Made by a program: the position numbers and the translations under genes
Notes under the pieces: generated by a model
Database searches by the model: none
Told to the model about the DNA's origin: nothing
Seen by the model: the letters and a program-made list of their open reading frames with translations, nothing else
Origin: Coprovicinus avistercoris
Lineage (GTDB): Bacteria; Actinomycetota; Coriobacteriia; Coriobacteriales; Atopobiaceae
Direction: 5' to 3'
Assembly (NCBI GenBank): GCA_018714895.1
Contig: DVMQ01000006.1
Coordinates: forward strand, 91,290-155,289
Length of the DNA: 64,000 bases
Shown: positions 25,692 through 34,588 of the stretch, in pieces
Position numbering within the stretch: position 1 is the stretch's first letter
Layout of the letters: every line of letters begins with the position of its first letter

Positions 25692-28600
25692 ATGCCCGAA
25701 GCAAGAACAATTGCACTTGTCATGACATTGGTTCATGAAGGCGCAGCTCATACGGTTGCTTTTGACGGCGCGTCGCGGTCAATGATGTGGCTGTGTCCTG
25801 GGCGCGTTGAAACGCAACGGCGTGCGCTTGCTTCGGTTGAAGCCACCGATGATGATGTAGTGCTCAAGCCCACGATTGGGCAAAGTCTTTTTCTCGAGAC
25901 AGGCGAAGAGGTTTCATTGGCTTCGCTTGAAGAGTGCCCTGAGGCGTTTTTTGTTATTCATTCAAATCGTGATGATAGTGACACTACGTTGTATGTTCGG
26001 CGATCTTATGCAGGTGCACGCCGTTTCTCGAAGCTAGGTTTTTCGTGTGATGCTGAGCTGACTATTGGGCGCAACCAGGATGCACAATTTTGCTACGCAA
26101 GTCGGTTTGTTTCCGATCAGCACGCGGTGTTGCGTCTTTTAGGGGACACGCTTTCTATAGAGGATCTTGGAAGTTCAAATGGCACGTTTGTGAACGGTAA
26201 GGTGCTTTTACCGCACACGATCAGAACACTGAGAGCAGGCGATGTTGTTCAGGTGCTCGACCTCACTTTTATGGCGGGTCACCGCTTCATCTGTGTCAAT
26301 GCGCCTGAAGGCCTGAGCGTCCGAGAAGTCCCTGGTATGGGGTCTATTGATCATGAAGCGTTCCGCATGGCCTGTCCTCCTGCCTCCGAAACACGTGGTG
26401 AGCTCGAGCCATTTTATCCCGCCCCACGTCTGATGCACTCTATCCATAAACGCGCTTTTGAAGTTGATGGTCCTCCCGCGGCAAAAAAGCCCGATGAGCA
26501 GCCAGCCATTATGCAAATGGGACCATCGCTCCTCATGGGCTTCGCTTCCATTTTTATGGTGACTTCAGCAATTTCGCGTCTGATGGGCGGAGCAGATTTA
26601 CTTACTACTATGCCAACGCTTGCCATGAGCATTTCGATGATTTGCGGTACGGCAATTTGGCCAGTGGTAAGCCGCCGCTATCAAAAGCGCATCGATACCC
26701 GCAATGAACTACGACGTGAAAGCGCATATACCGACTATTTAAATGGCGTTGAGTCTCGTTTTGCCAACGAGTGTGATGTTCAGGCACAGATTCTGCGCGA
26801 TAACCGTACGCCTGTGGATGAACTTATTTCAGAGGCACTCACGCTTGCCCCAACACTTATGAATCGTACGGCTACGCACGATGACTTTATGGACCTGCGC
26901 GTTGGTGTGGGCGCTACTGAACTTGAGGCAGATGTGAGATGGCCTCAACATCGCTTTACTATCGAAGACGACAAGCTCATGGACAAGGTGGATGCGCTGC
27001 GAAAGAATCCGCCGATAGTGCGTGATGTGCCTCTTGCGTTTAATCCGGTTGAGCATTGGGTGGCAGGAATTTTGGGATCACGCGACGAGGCATGGTCGTT
27101 TGTTCGCGGCCTTGTGATACAGGTATGTGCGCTCTTTGGCTACCAAGATGTGAAAATAGTGCTTGTTGCCGATCATGATGAAGAAGAGCAGTGGGCGTTT
27201 TTGCGTTCAATGCCCCACGTTTTTAACAATTCAGGTGTAGAACGTGCGATCGCCTGTGATATTGATGCCCTTATGGAAATTGGTATGGGACTCGAGCGTG
27301 TGCTTGAAGAACGTTCCCAAGCTCATGGGTCCTCACCTGCGGATTTCGGTACCTATTATCTGGTGATTTGTGCTCATAAAGAGCTTTGCGAGCGCTCCGA
27401 CACGATAGCTCACCTGTGCAAGATGCGTGAGAACCTCGGCATTTCTCTGGTATTTCTCGGGGAAGAGTTGAAGGATCTTCCCCGCGAATGCGGCTATGTT
27501 ATCGACCTTACCGGCGATGATGGCTTGGGCGCCATAGGTGGTTCTGAGGTCTTCTCCTGTGGGGCAGGAGAGGCGCCACGAGCTGGGTTGCAAACTTCAG
27601 GGAAAGCTCGCATGTTCGACCGAAATGACGTTTCGGGTTCTCTTGTTCGTTTTGAGCCAGATGTAGAGATCGATCAGAGCACGGCGAATGCTGTGGGCCT
27701 TGCGCTTTCTCGAGTCCGTTTAGACATGCCGTCGCAGCGATCACAGATTCCCGATTCACTGGGATTTCTTGAAATGTTTGAGGCTGGTAATACCAATCAG
27801 CTCAATATTGCGCAGCGTTGGGCGGAAAACGATGCTTCTCGTACACTGCAAACGCAAGTAGGTCGTGATGCGGCTGGCGAGTGGTCAATTCTTAATCTGC
27901 ATGAGAACGTACATGGACCACATGGTCTTATTGCTGGAACAACAGGATCGGGTAAATCGGAATTTATTATTACCTACATTCTTTCGATGTGCGTAAACTA
28001 CCCGCCTGATCAGGTTGCTTTTGTTCTTATCGACTACAAGGGTGGCGGTTTGGCGGGAGCCTTTGATAATGAGCGGTTTGTGCTGCCGCATTTGGCTGGC
28101 ACGATTACAAACCTCGATGGCGCTGCTATTACACGCTCGCTTGTGTCCATAAAAAGTGAGCTCAAAAGACGGCAGGATTTGCTCAATAAAGCTCGTGATA
28201 TTACTGGCGAGGCTACGGTGGATATCTATAAATATCTCTCCTATTACCGCCAGGGAGTCTTGAGTGAGCCGCTGCCTCATCTGTTTATTATTGCTGACGA
28301 GTTTGCTGAGCTGAAGCAACAAGAGCCAGAGTTTATGGATGAACTTATTTCTGCGGCGCGTATTGGTCGCTCCCTCGGTGTTCATCTTATTTTGGCAACA
28401 CAAAAGCCTTCGGGTGTGGTGAATGATCAAATTTGGTCAAACTCTCGCTTTAAGGTTTGTCTCAAAGTGGCCGATGCGGCGGACTCCAAAGAAATGATTC
28501 GCCGGGATGATGCGGCAGAAATCAAGCAAGCTGGCAGGTTTTATCTGCTGGTTGGTTTTAATGAGTTTTTTGCTTGTGGGCAGAGTGCCTATTCGGGCAC

Positions 28601-30392
28601 GCGTTATACCCCTCGTGATGTATATGAGCCACGTCGTGACAATGCGGTCGAGCTTATCGATGACCGTGGAAATACCATTGTGGGTGCGCGGCCGCAGATA
28701 AAAGCAACCCAAACGGGTGAATCAGAACTCAATGCAGTGCTCTCAAAGATATGCGAAACGGCAGAGATGGCGAACAAGCATGCGGGTCGCCTCTGGCTCA
28801 ATCCACTCCCAGAGCATATTGAACTCAAGGATCTTGAGAAGCGCTACGGCTATGAGGCGTCTGAGGAAGACCTTACCTGCATTGTGGGTGAGATGGATGA
28901 CCCGGCAAGTCAGCGGCAATCTCTTTATAGCATCAACCTTGCAACTGCCGGTAACGTACTCTTGTACGGCGGTCAGTCTTCCGGCGTAGATTCGCTTGCA
29001 GCAACCATGCTCTACTCGCTGTGCGAGCATTATGGGCCAGAAAACCTGGCGCTTTATGTGGCTGATCTGGGAGCGGGCACCCTTGCAGCATTTGCAGCGG
29101 TTCCGCAGTGTGGCGGTGTTGTGCTCTCCGGCGATGATGAGCGCATGATCAATCTTATCAAGCTTCTTGAAGCCCAAATTACGGAACGTCGTGCGCTGCT
29201 TGCGCAGGTAGGTGGCAGTCTTGAGGCATATAACCGTGATAAGGTTGGCGCAGAAAGAATGCCGCATCTTGTATGCGTGATTGCCAATCTCGCCGCATTT
29301 TATGAACTGTACAGCGACTTTGAAGATCGTCTCAACGCCATTACGCGCGACGCGCCTCGTTACGGCATCCATGTCCTGCTCACTGCTTCGGCTGCCATGG
29401 TGCCACATATGCGTATCAAGGCAAATTTCTCTGAGATGGTTGTGACTTCCTTTAACGATCCCAATGACTATGTAACGTTGCTTGGAAGTATGCGTGGGGT
29501 TGTTATGCCTCATGCTGAAAAGCGCGGCTTGGTAAAGGTGGGCAAATCCATCTTTGAATTCCAGGGAGCATCTATTGGTCAGTCTGGCGAGCCCGACATG
29601 GTGGGCATTGAGGCGCTAGCAGAACAGCTCAAGGCGGCAACGGACCTGCGTTGTGCACCTATTCCAGTGCTTCCGCAGCGTGTGACTCCACGGGAGATGG
29701 GTACTGCGTCATGTACTTCTACGCTGGTCCCAGTAGGTTTCTCAAAGTCGGATGTTGCGCCCATCTCGTTTGATGTGAGCAAGTCCCCCTACATGCTGGT
29801 GTTGGGCAACGATATTGACTCTATTGGTATGTATCTGCGTGGCATGCGAGAAATGCTTGCACATGCAGCAGAAACATCCTCTGTGACGTACTACTTCATC
29901 GATCTTCAGCATGTGCTTGGAGAGGTGGAAGACAAACGCGTTATTCAAACAGAGGCGGGTGCAATTGCCATGTTGGAGGGCATCGAGAAACTCGCTCGTC
30001 CTTGCGACATATTGGTGCTCACTAGTGTGGCGCAGATTATGACATCACTGCCGCCTGAGGCCTCCAAACCCCTTCAAGATTATATCGCTCAAGAGCGCGG
30101 CATTGCGTCTACGCGCATAGTTGCCTGCTCAGAGCTTTGGCGTGTCCGTAGCCTGTATGACCCCTGGTACAAAGTCCTTTCGGCTTATGGCAATGGCATT
30201 TGGGTTGGCTCGGGATTTGCCGATCAGACCATCTTCAAATTCTCACGCGCGTTGCCAGAATACCGCCAGCCGGCAGCGCGTTCCGATGGCTACCTTGCAA
30301 TGCGTGGAGCAGTGACATCCGTGCGTCTTGTGGAAGCTACAGATGAGCCTACAGAAGAAAGTTTGGCGGCCGACACACATCTGGATTCGTGA
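25692..30392 (+). CDS. essC: Type VII secretion ATPase EssC/EccC with N-terminal FHA domain
   Basis: 1,566-residue FtsK/SpoIIIE-type motor of the type VII secretion machine. An N-terminal FHA domain lies at about 105-195 (TIGRNQ, SDQHAV, SSNGTFVNG). Two TM helices lie at about 278-327, then a linker domain. The first ATPase domain is complete: Walker A GTTGSGKSE at 749-757 and Walker B LFIIADEF at 864-871. The second (YGGQSSGVDS near 1092) and third (LGNDIDSIG near 1368) have lost the Walker lysine and lack clear Walker B acids. ATG 25692 is chosen because GGGAGG is 4 bases before it, so an upstream in-frame ATG at 25644 is rejected. The FHA domain should read phospho-threonine made by the locus kinase. 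Confidence 0.95.
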   Translation: MPEARTIALVMTLVHEGAAHTVAFDGASRSMMWLCPGRVETQRRALASVEATDDDVVLKPTIGQSLFLETGEEVSLASLEECPEAFFVIHSNRDDSDTTLYVRRSYAGARRFSKLGFSCDAELTIGRNQDAQFCYASRFVSDQHAVLRLLGDTLSIEDLGSSNGTFVNGKVLLPHTIRTLRAGDVVQVLDLTFMAGHRFICVNAPEGLSVREVPGMGSIDHEAFRMACPPASETRGELEPFYPAPRLMHSIHKRAFEVDGPPAAKKPDEQPAIMQMGPSLLMGFASIFMVTSAISRLMGGADLLTTMPTLAMSISMICGTAIWPVVSRRYQKRIDTRNELRRESAYTDYLNGVESRFANECDVQAQILRDNRTPVDELISEALTLAPTLMNRTATHDDFMDLRVGVGATELEADVRWPQHRFTIEDDKLMDKVDALRKNPPIVRDVPLAFNPVEHWVAGILGSRDEAWSFVRGLVIQVCALFGYQDVKIVLVADHDEEEQWAFLRSMPHVFNNSGVERAIACDIDALMEIGMGLERVLEERSQAHGSSPADFGTYYLVICAHKELCERSDTIAHLCKMRENLGISLVFLGEELKDLPRECGYVIDLTGDDGLGAIGGSEVFSCGAGEAPRAGLQTSGKARMFDRNDVSGSLVRFEPDVEIDQSTANAVGLALSRVRLDMPSQRSQIPDSLGFLEMFEAGNTNQLNIAQRWAENDASRTLQTQVGRDAAGEWSILNLHENVHGPHGLIAGTTGSGKSEFIITYILSMCVNYPPDQVAFVLIDYKGGGLAGAFDNERFVLPHLAGTITNLDGAAITRSLVSIKSELKRRQDLLNKARDITGEATVDIYKYLSYYRQGVLSEPLPHLFIIADEFAELKQQEPEFMDELISAARIGRSLGVHLILATQKPSGVVNDQIWSNSRFKVCLKVADAADSKEMIRRDDAAEIKQAGRFYLLVGFNEFFACGQSAYSGTRYTPRDVYEPRRDNAVELIDDRGNTIVGARPQIKATQTGESELNAVLSKICETAEMANKHAGRLWLNPLPEHIELKDLEKRYGYEASEEDLTCIVGEMDDPASQRQSLYSINLATAGNVLLYGGQSSGVDSLAATMLYSLCEHYGPENLALYVADLGAGTLAAFAAVPQCGGVVLSGDDERMINLIKLLEAQITERRALLAQVGGSLEAYNRDKVGAERMPHLVCVIANLAAFYELYSDFEDRLNAITRDAPRYGIHVLLTASAAMVPHMRIKANFSEMVVTSFNDPNDYVTLLGSMRGVVMPHAEKRGLVKVGKSIFEFQGASIGQSGEPDMVGIEALAEQLKAATDLRCAPIPVLPQRVTPREMGTASCTSTLVPVGFSKSDVAPISFDVSKSPYMLVLGNDIDSIGMYLRGMREMLAHAAETSSVTYYFIDLQHVLGEVEDKRVIQTEAGAIAMLEGIEKLARPCDILVLTSVAQIMTSLPPEASKPLQDYIAQERGIASTRIVACSELWRVRSLYDPWYKVLSAYGNGIWVGSGFADQTIFKFSRALPEYRQPAARSDGYLAMRGAVTSVRLVEATDEPTEESLAADTHLDS

Positions 30393-30403
30393 AGGGAGCG
30401 CAA

Positions 30404-30709
30404 ATGATTACTAACCTCGATTGGCTGCCAGTTGGGTCTGTTGTTGGTCTGGAGGGCGGGGAGCGTCCCGTCATGATTGCTGGGGTCATGGTAACCGACG
30501 GAGAGACGAGTCAGCTGTGGGATTACTTGGGCTATCCCTATCCGGAAGGTCGCCAACAAGCAGGAGATTTCTTCTTCAATAAACCCCAGATAAATGAGAT
30601 TTATCACGTTGGCTTTATGAATTCGACTGCCTGTGCATTCCAGGCATACGTGGAAGATAAGACGCCTGAATTTGAGGAAGACAAAGCAAAGCACAAGGGG
30701 GCGAAGTGA
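30404..30709 (+). CDS. DUF4176-like type VII secretion accessory protein (copy 1)
   Basis: 101 residues. The sequence MITNLDWLPVGSVVGLEGG, then WDYLGYPYPEGRQ and INEIYHVGFMN, carries the LPxGSVV and YPxG marks of the DUF4176 family, small cytosolic proteins found in T7SSb loci of Firmicutes. ATG 30404 follows the essC stop by 11 bases, with AGGGAG 5 bases before it. A second copy lies at 33956, and each copy is next to a WXG100 or coiled-coil gene, suggesting a chaperone-like or substrate-linked task. The biochemical function is not established. Confidence 0.8.
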   Translation: MITNLDWLPVGSVVGLEGGERPVMIAGVMVTDGETSQLWDYLGYPYPEGRQQAGDFFFNKPQINEIYHVGFMNSTACAFQAYVEDKTPEFEEDKAKHKGAK

Positions 30710-30710
30710 G

Positions 30711-30995
30711 ATGGCCGATGAGATCAAGGTTAATCAGGCAGATGCGACTGCAGCAGCTAGTGGATTTAAAAACGAAGCCGATGCCGTAAAAGGCGCAATG
30801 GAGCTTCTGGCTGACATGGTAGATCAACTTGCCAACTGGCAGGGTGAGGCGGCTGATGCAGGGAGAGACACCCTTGCCAAAGCCTCGGAGGTTGGTAAAG
30901 AGCTGGGCGAAGGAACCAACTTCATTGGCCAGTGCATTGTTAACGCACAGCAGACCTTCTCAATGGCGGATGACTCCGCTGCGGCAAAGATGTAG
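30711..30995 (+). CDS. Second WXG100-like protein
   Basis: 94 residues with the helix-turn-helix pattern of WXG100 proteins and turn motif LANWQGEAAD (Trp-Gln-Gly) near residue 43. It starts MADEIKVNQADATAAASGF, 1 base after the stop of the DUF4176 gene. The start is set at ATG 30711, which gives the normal length; the longer open frame to 30633 overlaps the previous gene. It is probably a co-secreted partner of the 459-residue protein that follows 14 bases later, or a heterodimer partner of the first WXG100 protein. Confidence 0.88.
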   Translation: MADEIKVNQADATAAASGFKNEADAVKGAMELLADMVDQLANWQGEAADAGRDTLAKASEVGKELGEGTNFIGQCIVNAQQTFSMADDSAAAKM

Positions 30996-31009
30996 CAAAG
31001 GAGGCACCC

Positions 31010-32389
31010 ATGGCAGACTTCAAAGTAGTGAAGTCGGAATTCAACGACGCATTGAACACTGCCGCAAAAGCTAAGGAATCATTTTCTATGGCAGTGGTGA
31101 GAACTGCTGCAGTAAATAAGAAATTCCAGTTTTCTGCGCTGGGCCTTTGGGCGGCAACGGAAGCAGCTACAGCAGGAGCACTTGAGACTGATCTTCGTAC
31201 TATGGAAGCAGCGCTTGATACATTAGTAACTAATCTTGATGATGCTGGCACCGAGATTGAAGGTACGCTCACTTCATCGCGAGACGACATTTTCTCTGCT
31301 GTAAGTGCATCGGCTGCAGTGCCGGGTACGCTTAGATTTACCGATGGTGAGAGTGCTAAAACAGCCACAACCACAGCAAAAACGAGCAATGAGTCTGTTA
31401 AGACAACAGCAGATTCCATTAAGGACGATTGCGGCAAGCTAGAAAATTCGGGAGCGATAGTTGCTGCACTCGATGCTCTTTCATCTGAATGCACAACTGT
31501 GGACTCAAAGCTATCTGATTTGGAAACCGCTCTTACTACACACAGGTCGAACGTCGATACTTTTGATGGTGAGTATGCAGGCAAGCTTGATGCAGCAAAG
31601 TTCATTACCGATGCCATGGTGACAAAAGCCCAAGAGGCAACGCGTGCAAATATTGGCGAAGGTAACTTTGCGCAGACCTCAAAGAACATCCTTAAGGTTG
31701 GCAAGAATTATCTGACATTAGCTGGAGAAATCTTTAAAGGAGAAAAGCTTTTTGATTGGGCTAAGAAGGGAGGCAAAGGCTGGAGGGAGACCTTCCTGAA
31801 AAAACTAAGCGAGGGAACATGGGGCATTTCAAGTCTTGGAAAAAGAATTAAACAATTTAAAAATGGCGAAATAGACAGCATTGAAATGGTCTTTGGACAA
31901 ATACAGAGCAATATAACCGACATAAAGAATATGAAGGGGCTTGGCAAGAGGGCTGTAAACGATTTGAAAGTCATCAAATCCCTTAAAAAGACAGCCGCTC
32001 CAAACAATATTCATATGCAATGTTCGGAGATTATTCGTACAAGCAAGGAAGTTCCTCATACAAAATTTGGCAGCGGTCTTAAATCAATTGGCCGTACCGT
32101 TGGATACGTAGGTGATGTAATTGATGTTATAGACACGGTAGGTAATGCCGGAAAGGCTTTTTCTGAAACGCAAGGAAACTTCTGGAATAAAGCTGGGGCT
32201 GCAGCTGGACAGGTTGTTAAAGGGGCCGCAAAAATAGGCGTAGGAAAAGTGATTGGTGCGGCCGTGGGCGCCTGTTTTGGCGGGCCTGTTGGCGCGGTAG
32301 TAGGTATGGCGGTTGGCACAGCTCTCGGGACGGTTGCTGATGCTGCAATAGACGGGTTCTTTGGCCTATTTGGCGTCAAGTCTTACTAA
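31010..32389 (+). CDS. Candidate type VII secreted effector with helical N-terminus and glycine-zipper C-terminus
   Basis: 459 residues. The first ~210 residues are Ala/Thr/Asp-rich helices, as in LXG-type T7 substrates. A basic, Lys-rich middle (about 230-350, GKRIKQFKNGEIDS...) has lower G+C and AGA/AGG arginine codons unlike its neighbours. The end is a Gly/Ala zipper (IGAAVGACFGGPVGAVVG...) that could insert in membranes, the architecture of membrane-active T7 toxins such as TspA. AAAGGAGG precedes ATG 31010. No catalytic motif was recognised. The next gene may encode a chaperone or immunity protein. Effector status is inference from context and layout. Confidence 0.65.
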   Translation: MADFKVVKSEFNDALNTAAKAKESFSMAVVRTAAVNKKFQFSALGLWAATEAATAGALETDLRTMEAALDTLVTNLDDAGTEIEGTLTSSRDDIFSAVSASAAVPGTLRFTDGESAKTATTTAKTSNESVKTTADSIKDDCGKLENSGAIVAALDALSSECTTVDSKLSDLETALTTHRSNVDTFDGEYAGKLDAAKFITDAMVTKAQEATRANIGEGNFAQTSKNILKVGKNYLTLAGEIFKGEKLFDWAKKGGKGWRETFLKKLSEGTWGISSLGKRIKQFKNGEIDSIEMVFGQIQSNITDIKNMKGLGKRAVNDLKVIKSLKKTAAPNNIHMQCSEIIRTSKEVPHTKFGSGLKSIGRTVGYVGDVIDVIDTVGNAGKAFSETQGNFWNKAGAAAGQVVKGAAKIGVGKVIGAAVGACFGGPVGAVVGMAVGTALGTVADAAIDGFFGLFGVKSY

Positions 32390-32405
32390 GAAATGAGGAC
32401 AGGTA

Positions 32406-33380
32406 ATGTTTTTTAATATAGGCGGAAAGCTTAATAGTCCCTTGCGTTTGGAAGATGCAAGGTTTAGTGCCGAAGATCTATTTGGCATTCTTGGTGGCTA
32501 TGATAGTTGCATGCTTACGGCAGGTACTGGCTTTCTATCCTATGACGATGAGAAACTGGCTTCTTCAGTGCAAACTTGGCGTAAGAAGACTGTTTCCCGC
32601 ATGAGGGGGACAGGACTCTTTGACGATGATGGACAGGAAGCCGAGGTGCTTTCTCATGCCCTGCTCCCGATTTTGCAGCCTAAGATTGCCATTTCAAATG
32701 CCTCTCCAGGGGGCGCAGCTTCTGCGGGACTTTTCGTTGGGCAGGACGGCTGGACCGCTCTGAAAAAGGATAAAGGTTTTCTTGGTGGATGGGCAATTTT
32801 GCCATTTGATGTAAACCAAGACTTTTCAGAGGTGTGCTCATCTGTTTTTGACACTGCTAAAGTTGAGCGTTCGGCTTTTGAAGATTCGGGATATATACGT
32901 GATTCAGAACGCGACACTTTAACTGATGCTGTTAATTCGGGGGACCTAGAAGCTCTAAAATCGATTGCCTGGCTGCGTAATATCTCCGCAGATGCACTTC
33001 AGGATTTATCTGATGCCTATGGAGCAAGTCTGGGCAAGAAACCAAAAGCGTTCGAGCTATGGACAACACATACTGAGGGGTGTGAGTTTGAGCCAGTTGG
33101 AGGTGTTCGCACGCCATTTCCTTCATCTGGCTATCGTAAAACCTCTCAGGTAACTGTCATACCCGCTAAAGGCTTCTATATGAAAATCGCAAGCGCTCCT
33201 TGTGAAGGCGATCCATTCACGTTTGAGTTTGATGATGAGCTTTGTCGAGCTCGAACATTTTGCCAGGTGGGCTTTGTGCGGGAAGGCAATCTTTTTAAAG
33301 AAGCATTCGCCATTCCAGAGTGGTATCCGAAGGATGCACTTTCTATAGACGATGAGACTTGGATTCCTACAAAGCATTAA
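32406..33380 (+). CDS. Uncharacterised protein of the type VII secretion locus
   Basis: 324 residues, soluble, no signal peptide or TM, acidic and aromatic-rich. It starts MFFNIGGKLNSPLRLED 16 bases after the stop of the candidate effector. Features are SFLSYDD-like aromatic segments, a Gly/Ala loop (SPGGAASAGLF) and a C-terminal beta-looking domain (VTVIPAKGFYMKI, FTFEFDDEL). The family was not recognised. Its place directly behind the effector suggests a specific chaperone (EspG-like in role) or an immunity protein, but nothing in the sequence proves either. Confidence 0.6.
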   Translation: MFFNIGGKLNSPLRLEDARFSAEDLFGILGGYDSCMLTAGTGFLSYDDEKLASSVQTWRKKTVSRMRGTGLFDDDGQEAEVLSHALLPILQPKIAISNASPGGAASAGLFVGQDGWTALKKDKGFLGGWAILPFDVNQDFSEVCSSVFDTAKVERSAFEDSGYIRDSERDTLTDAVNSGDLEALKSIAWLRNISADALQDLSDAYGASLGKKPKAFELWTTHTEGCEFEPVGGVRTPFPSSGYRKTSQVTVIPAKGFYMKIASAPCEGDPFTFEFDDELCRARTFCQVGFVREGNLFKEAFAIPEWYPKDALSIDDETWIPTKH

Positions 33381-33424
33381 GCAGGGCATGTTGTGGAATT
33401 TCCACAGACAGTAGGGAGGAAACA

Positions 33425-33910
33425 ATGTCAGATCAGGCCTATATCAACAGCCTTTATCGGTCTGCTGCCAACTATAAAAGCCAGGCCTCGTATTGGCGTG
33501 GTCAAGCTTCAGCTGCACAGTCCACTATCGATGCTCTGAATCCTCAGCTTGCCCATAAGCGTGAGCAACTTGGTTATGCCAATGAGGTTAATAGTAGATT
33601 CCCCAGTCTCGATACTGCTATTGCAACAATGGATTCTGATATCAACAGCTTAGCTACTGCACTCTCTACTCAGCTTGAGGATAACGGAGCAAATTCGCAG
33701 ATAACCATGCTTGATGACACGTACACCGACCATGCTACTTCGGCAAAAAACGCCTGTTCACAGCTTATTGAACAACTTCAACAAGAAATAGCGTCTCTTG
33801 AACAGCAAATTGCTGCTGCCACGAGCCAGCGTAATACCGCCCAGGCAAATGCTTCAACCGCCTCTGCGAATGCGTCTTGGTGCTACAGCAGGATTTCTGC
33901 TTTGAGTTAA
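33425..33910 (+). CDS. Coiled-coil protein, YwqH/DUF5082-like
   Basis: 161 residues, predicted almost wholly helical. There is an N-terminal coil (YRSAANYKSQASYWRGQASAA), a central part, and a long Gln/Ala coiled coil (IEQLQQEIASLEQQIAAATSQ) near the end. Small coiled-coil proteins of this kind (YwqH family) accompany LXG effectors in Bacillus and act as WXG100-like partners. ATG 33425 has AGGGAGG 5 bases upstream. It precedes the second DUF4176 gene. Confidence 0.65.
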   Translation: MSDQAYINSLYRSAANYKSQASYWRGQASAAQSTIDALNPQLAHKREQLGYANEVNSRFPSLDTAIATMDSDINSLATALSTQLEDNGANSQITMLDDTYTDHATSAKNACSQLIEQLQQEIASLEQQIAAATSQRNTAQANASTASANASWCYSRISALS

Positions 33911-33955
33911 GGCAATTGGTTTTATCTGGTGTTTTATCGAGAAAGGCCTGTTTGT

Positions 33956-34297
33956 ATGGTTCTTACACAAAACTGGCTTCCTATTGGGTCGGTAGTTCAT
34001 GTAACTGGCAGTGAGGGGCTTTACTTCATCATTGGTTATATGCAACAAACAACTGATGGTGCTGTTTGGGATTACGCCGCTCGTCCTTATCCGATGGGCT
34101 ACATGGGTGATGATCAGGATATTTACTTTAACCGTGACGGTATTGACGGTGTGTATGGTATTGGCTTTCAAAACATTGATGGCGAACAGTGGCAAAACTA
34201 CCTCACGTCTCTTGAACCGGAATACGACAAGTTGAAGGCGCGGGTTATGTCTGGGGAACATCTCGACGACATTCGTGCTGAGAAGAGCAGCAAGTAG
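33956..34297 (+). CDS. DUF4176-like type VII secretion accessory protein (copy 2)
   Basis: 113 residues: MVLTQNWLPIGSVVHVTGSEG, WDYAARPYPMGYMG, IYFNRDGIDGVYGIGFQN. It shares LPxGSVV, the YPxG segment and the final aromatic FxN motif with the copy at 30404, so the two are diverged paralogues. It has a longer charged tail. ATG 33956 is chosen because AGAAAGG is 9 bases before it. It sits between the coiled-coil gene and the ubiquitin-like gene. Confidence 0.78.
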   Translation: MVLTQNWLPIGSVVHVTGSEGLYFIIGYMQQTTDGAVWDYAARPYPMGYMGDDQDIYFNRDGIDGVYGIGFQNIDGEQWQNYLTSLEPEYDKLKARVMSGEHLDDIRAEKSSK

Positions 34298-34309
34298 GGA
34301 TGGTTGCAT

Positions 34310-34588
34310 ATGAAGGATAAGGTGCTGCTTGAAGTTCTTCTTCCCGCAACGCAGGTGGTATATGAGTTTCGTATTCCGTTTGATTTGACGGTTAATGAAG
34401 CGTCGGCTCTCATGTCCCGTGTGCTTGCTCAGCGTGAACCACTTCGGTATGAGATAGCCGGCGGTGTAGACCTTATGCTTCGCGGAGAGGGTGTGGGTGC
34501 AGGCGATGCTCTCAACCCTAACGAAACCATCCGTGCACTTGTGGAGCGTGGTATTTTGTCAGATGGATGTAGGGTGGCTCTTGCATGA
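34310..34588 (+). CDS. Ubiquitin-fold protein, YukD/EsaB-like
   Basis: 92 residues. The beta-grasp pattern is MKDKVLLEVLLPATQVVYEFRI, then a helix (TVNEASALMSRVLAQ), LRGEGVGAGDALNPNETIRALVERGILSDGCRVAL. This matches YukD/EsaB, the small ubiquitin-like cytosolic component of T7SSb that is needed for secretion in Firmicutes. ATG 34310 follows AGGGATGG; a TTG 6 bases earlier is unlikely. The stop overlaps the next gene by 4 bases (ATGA), so it is translationally coupled to the FHA protein. Confidence 0.8.
   Translation: MKDKVLLEVLLPATQVVYEFRIPFDLTVNEASALMSRVLAQREPLRYEIAGGVDLMLRGEGVGAGDALNPNETIRALVERGILSDGCRVALA

Noticed and set aside
28743..29513. 256-codon minus-strand frame within essC
   Set aside because: Shadow of the conserved ATPase gene; no start signals.
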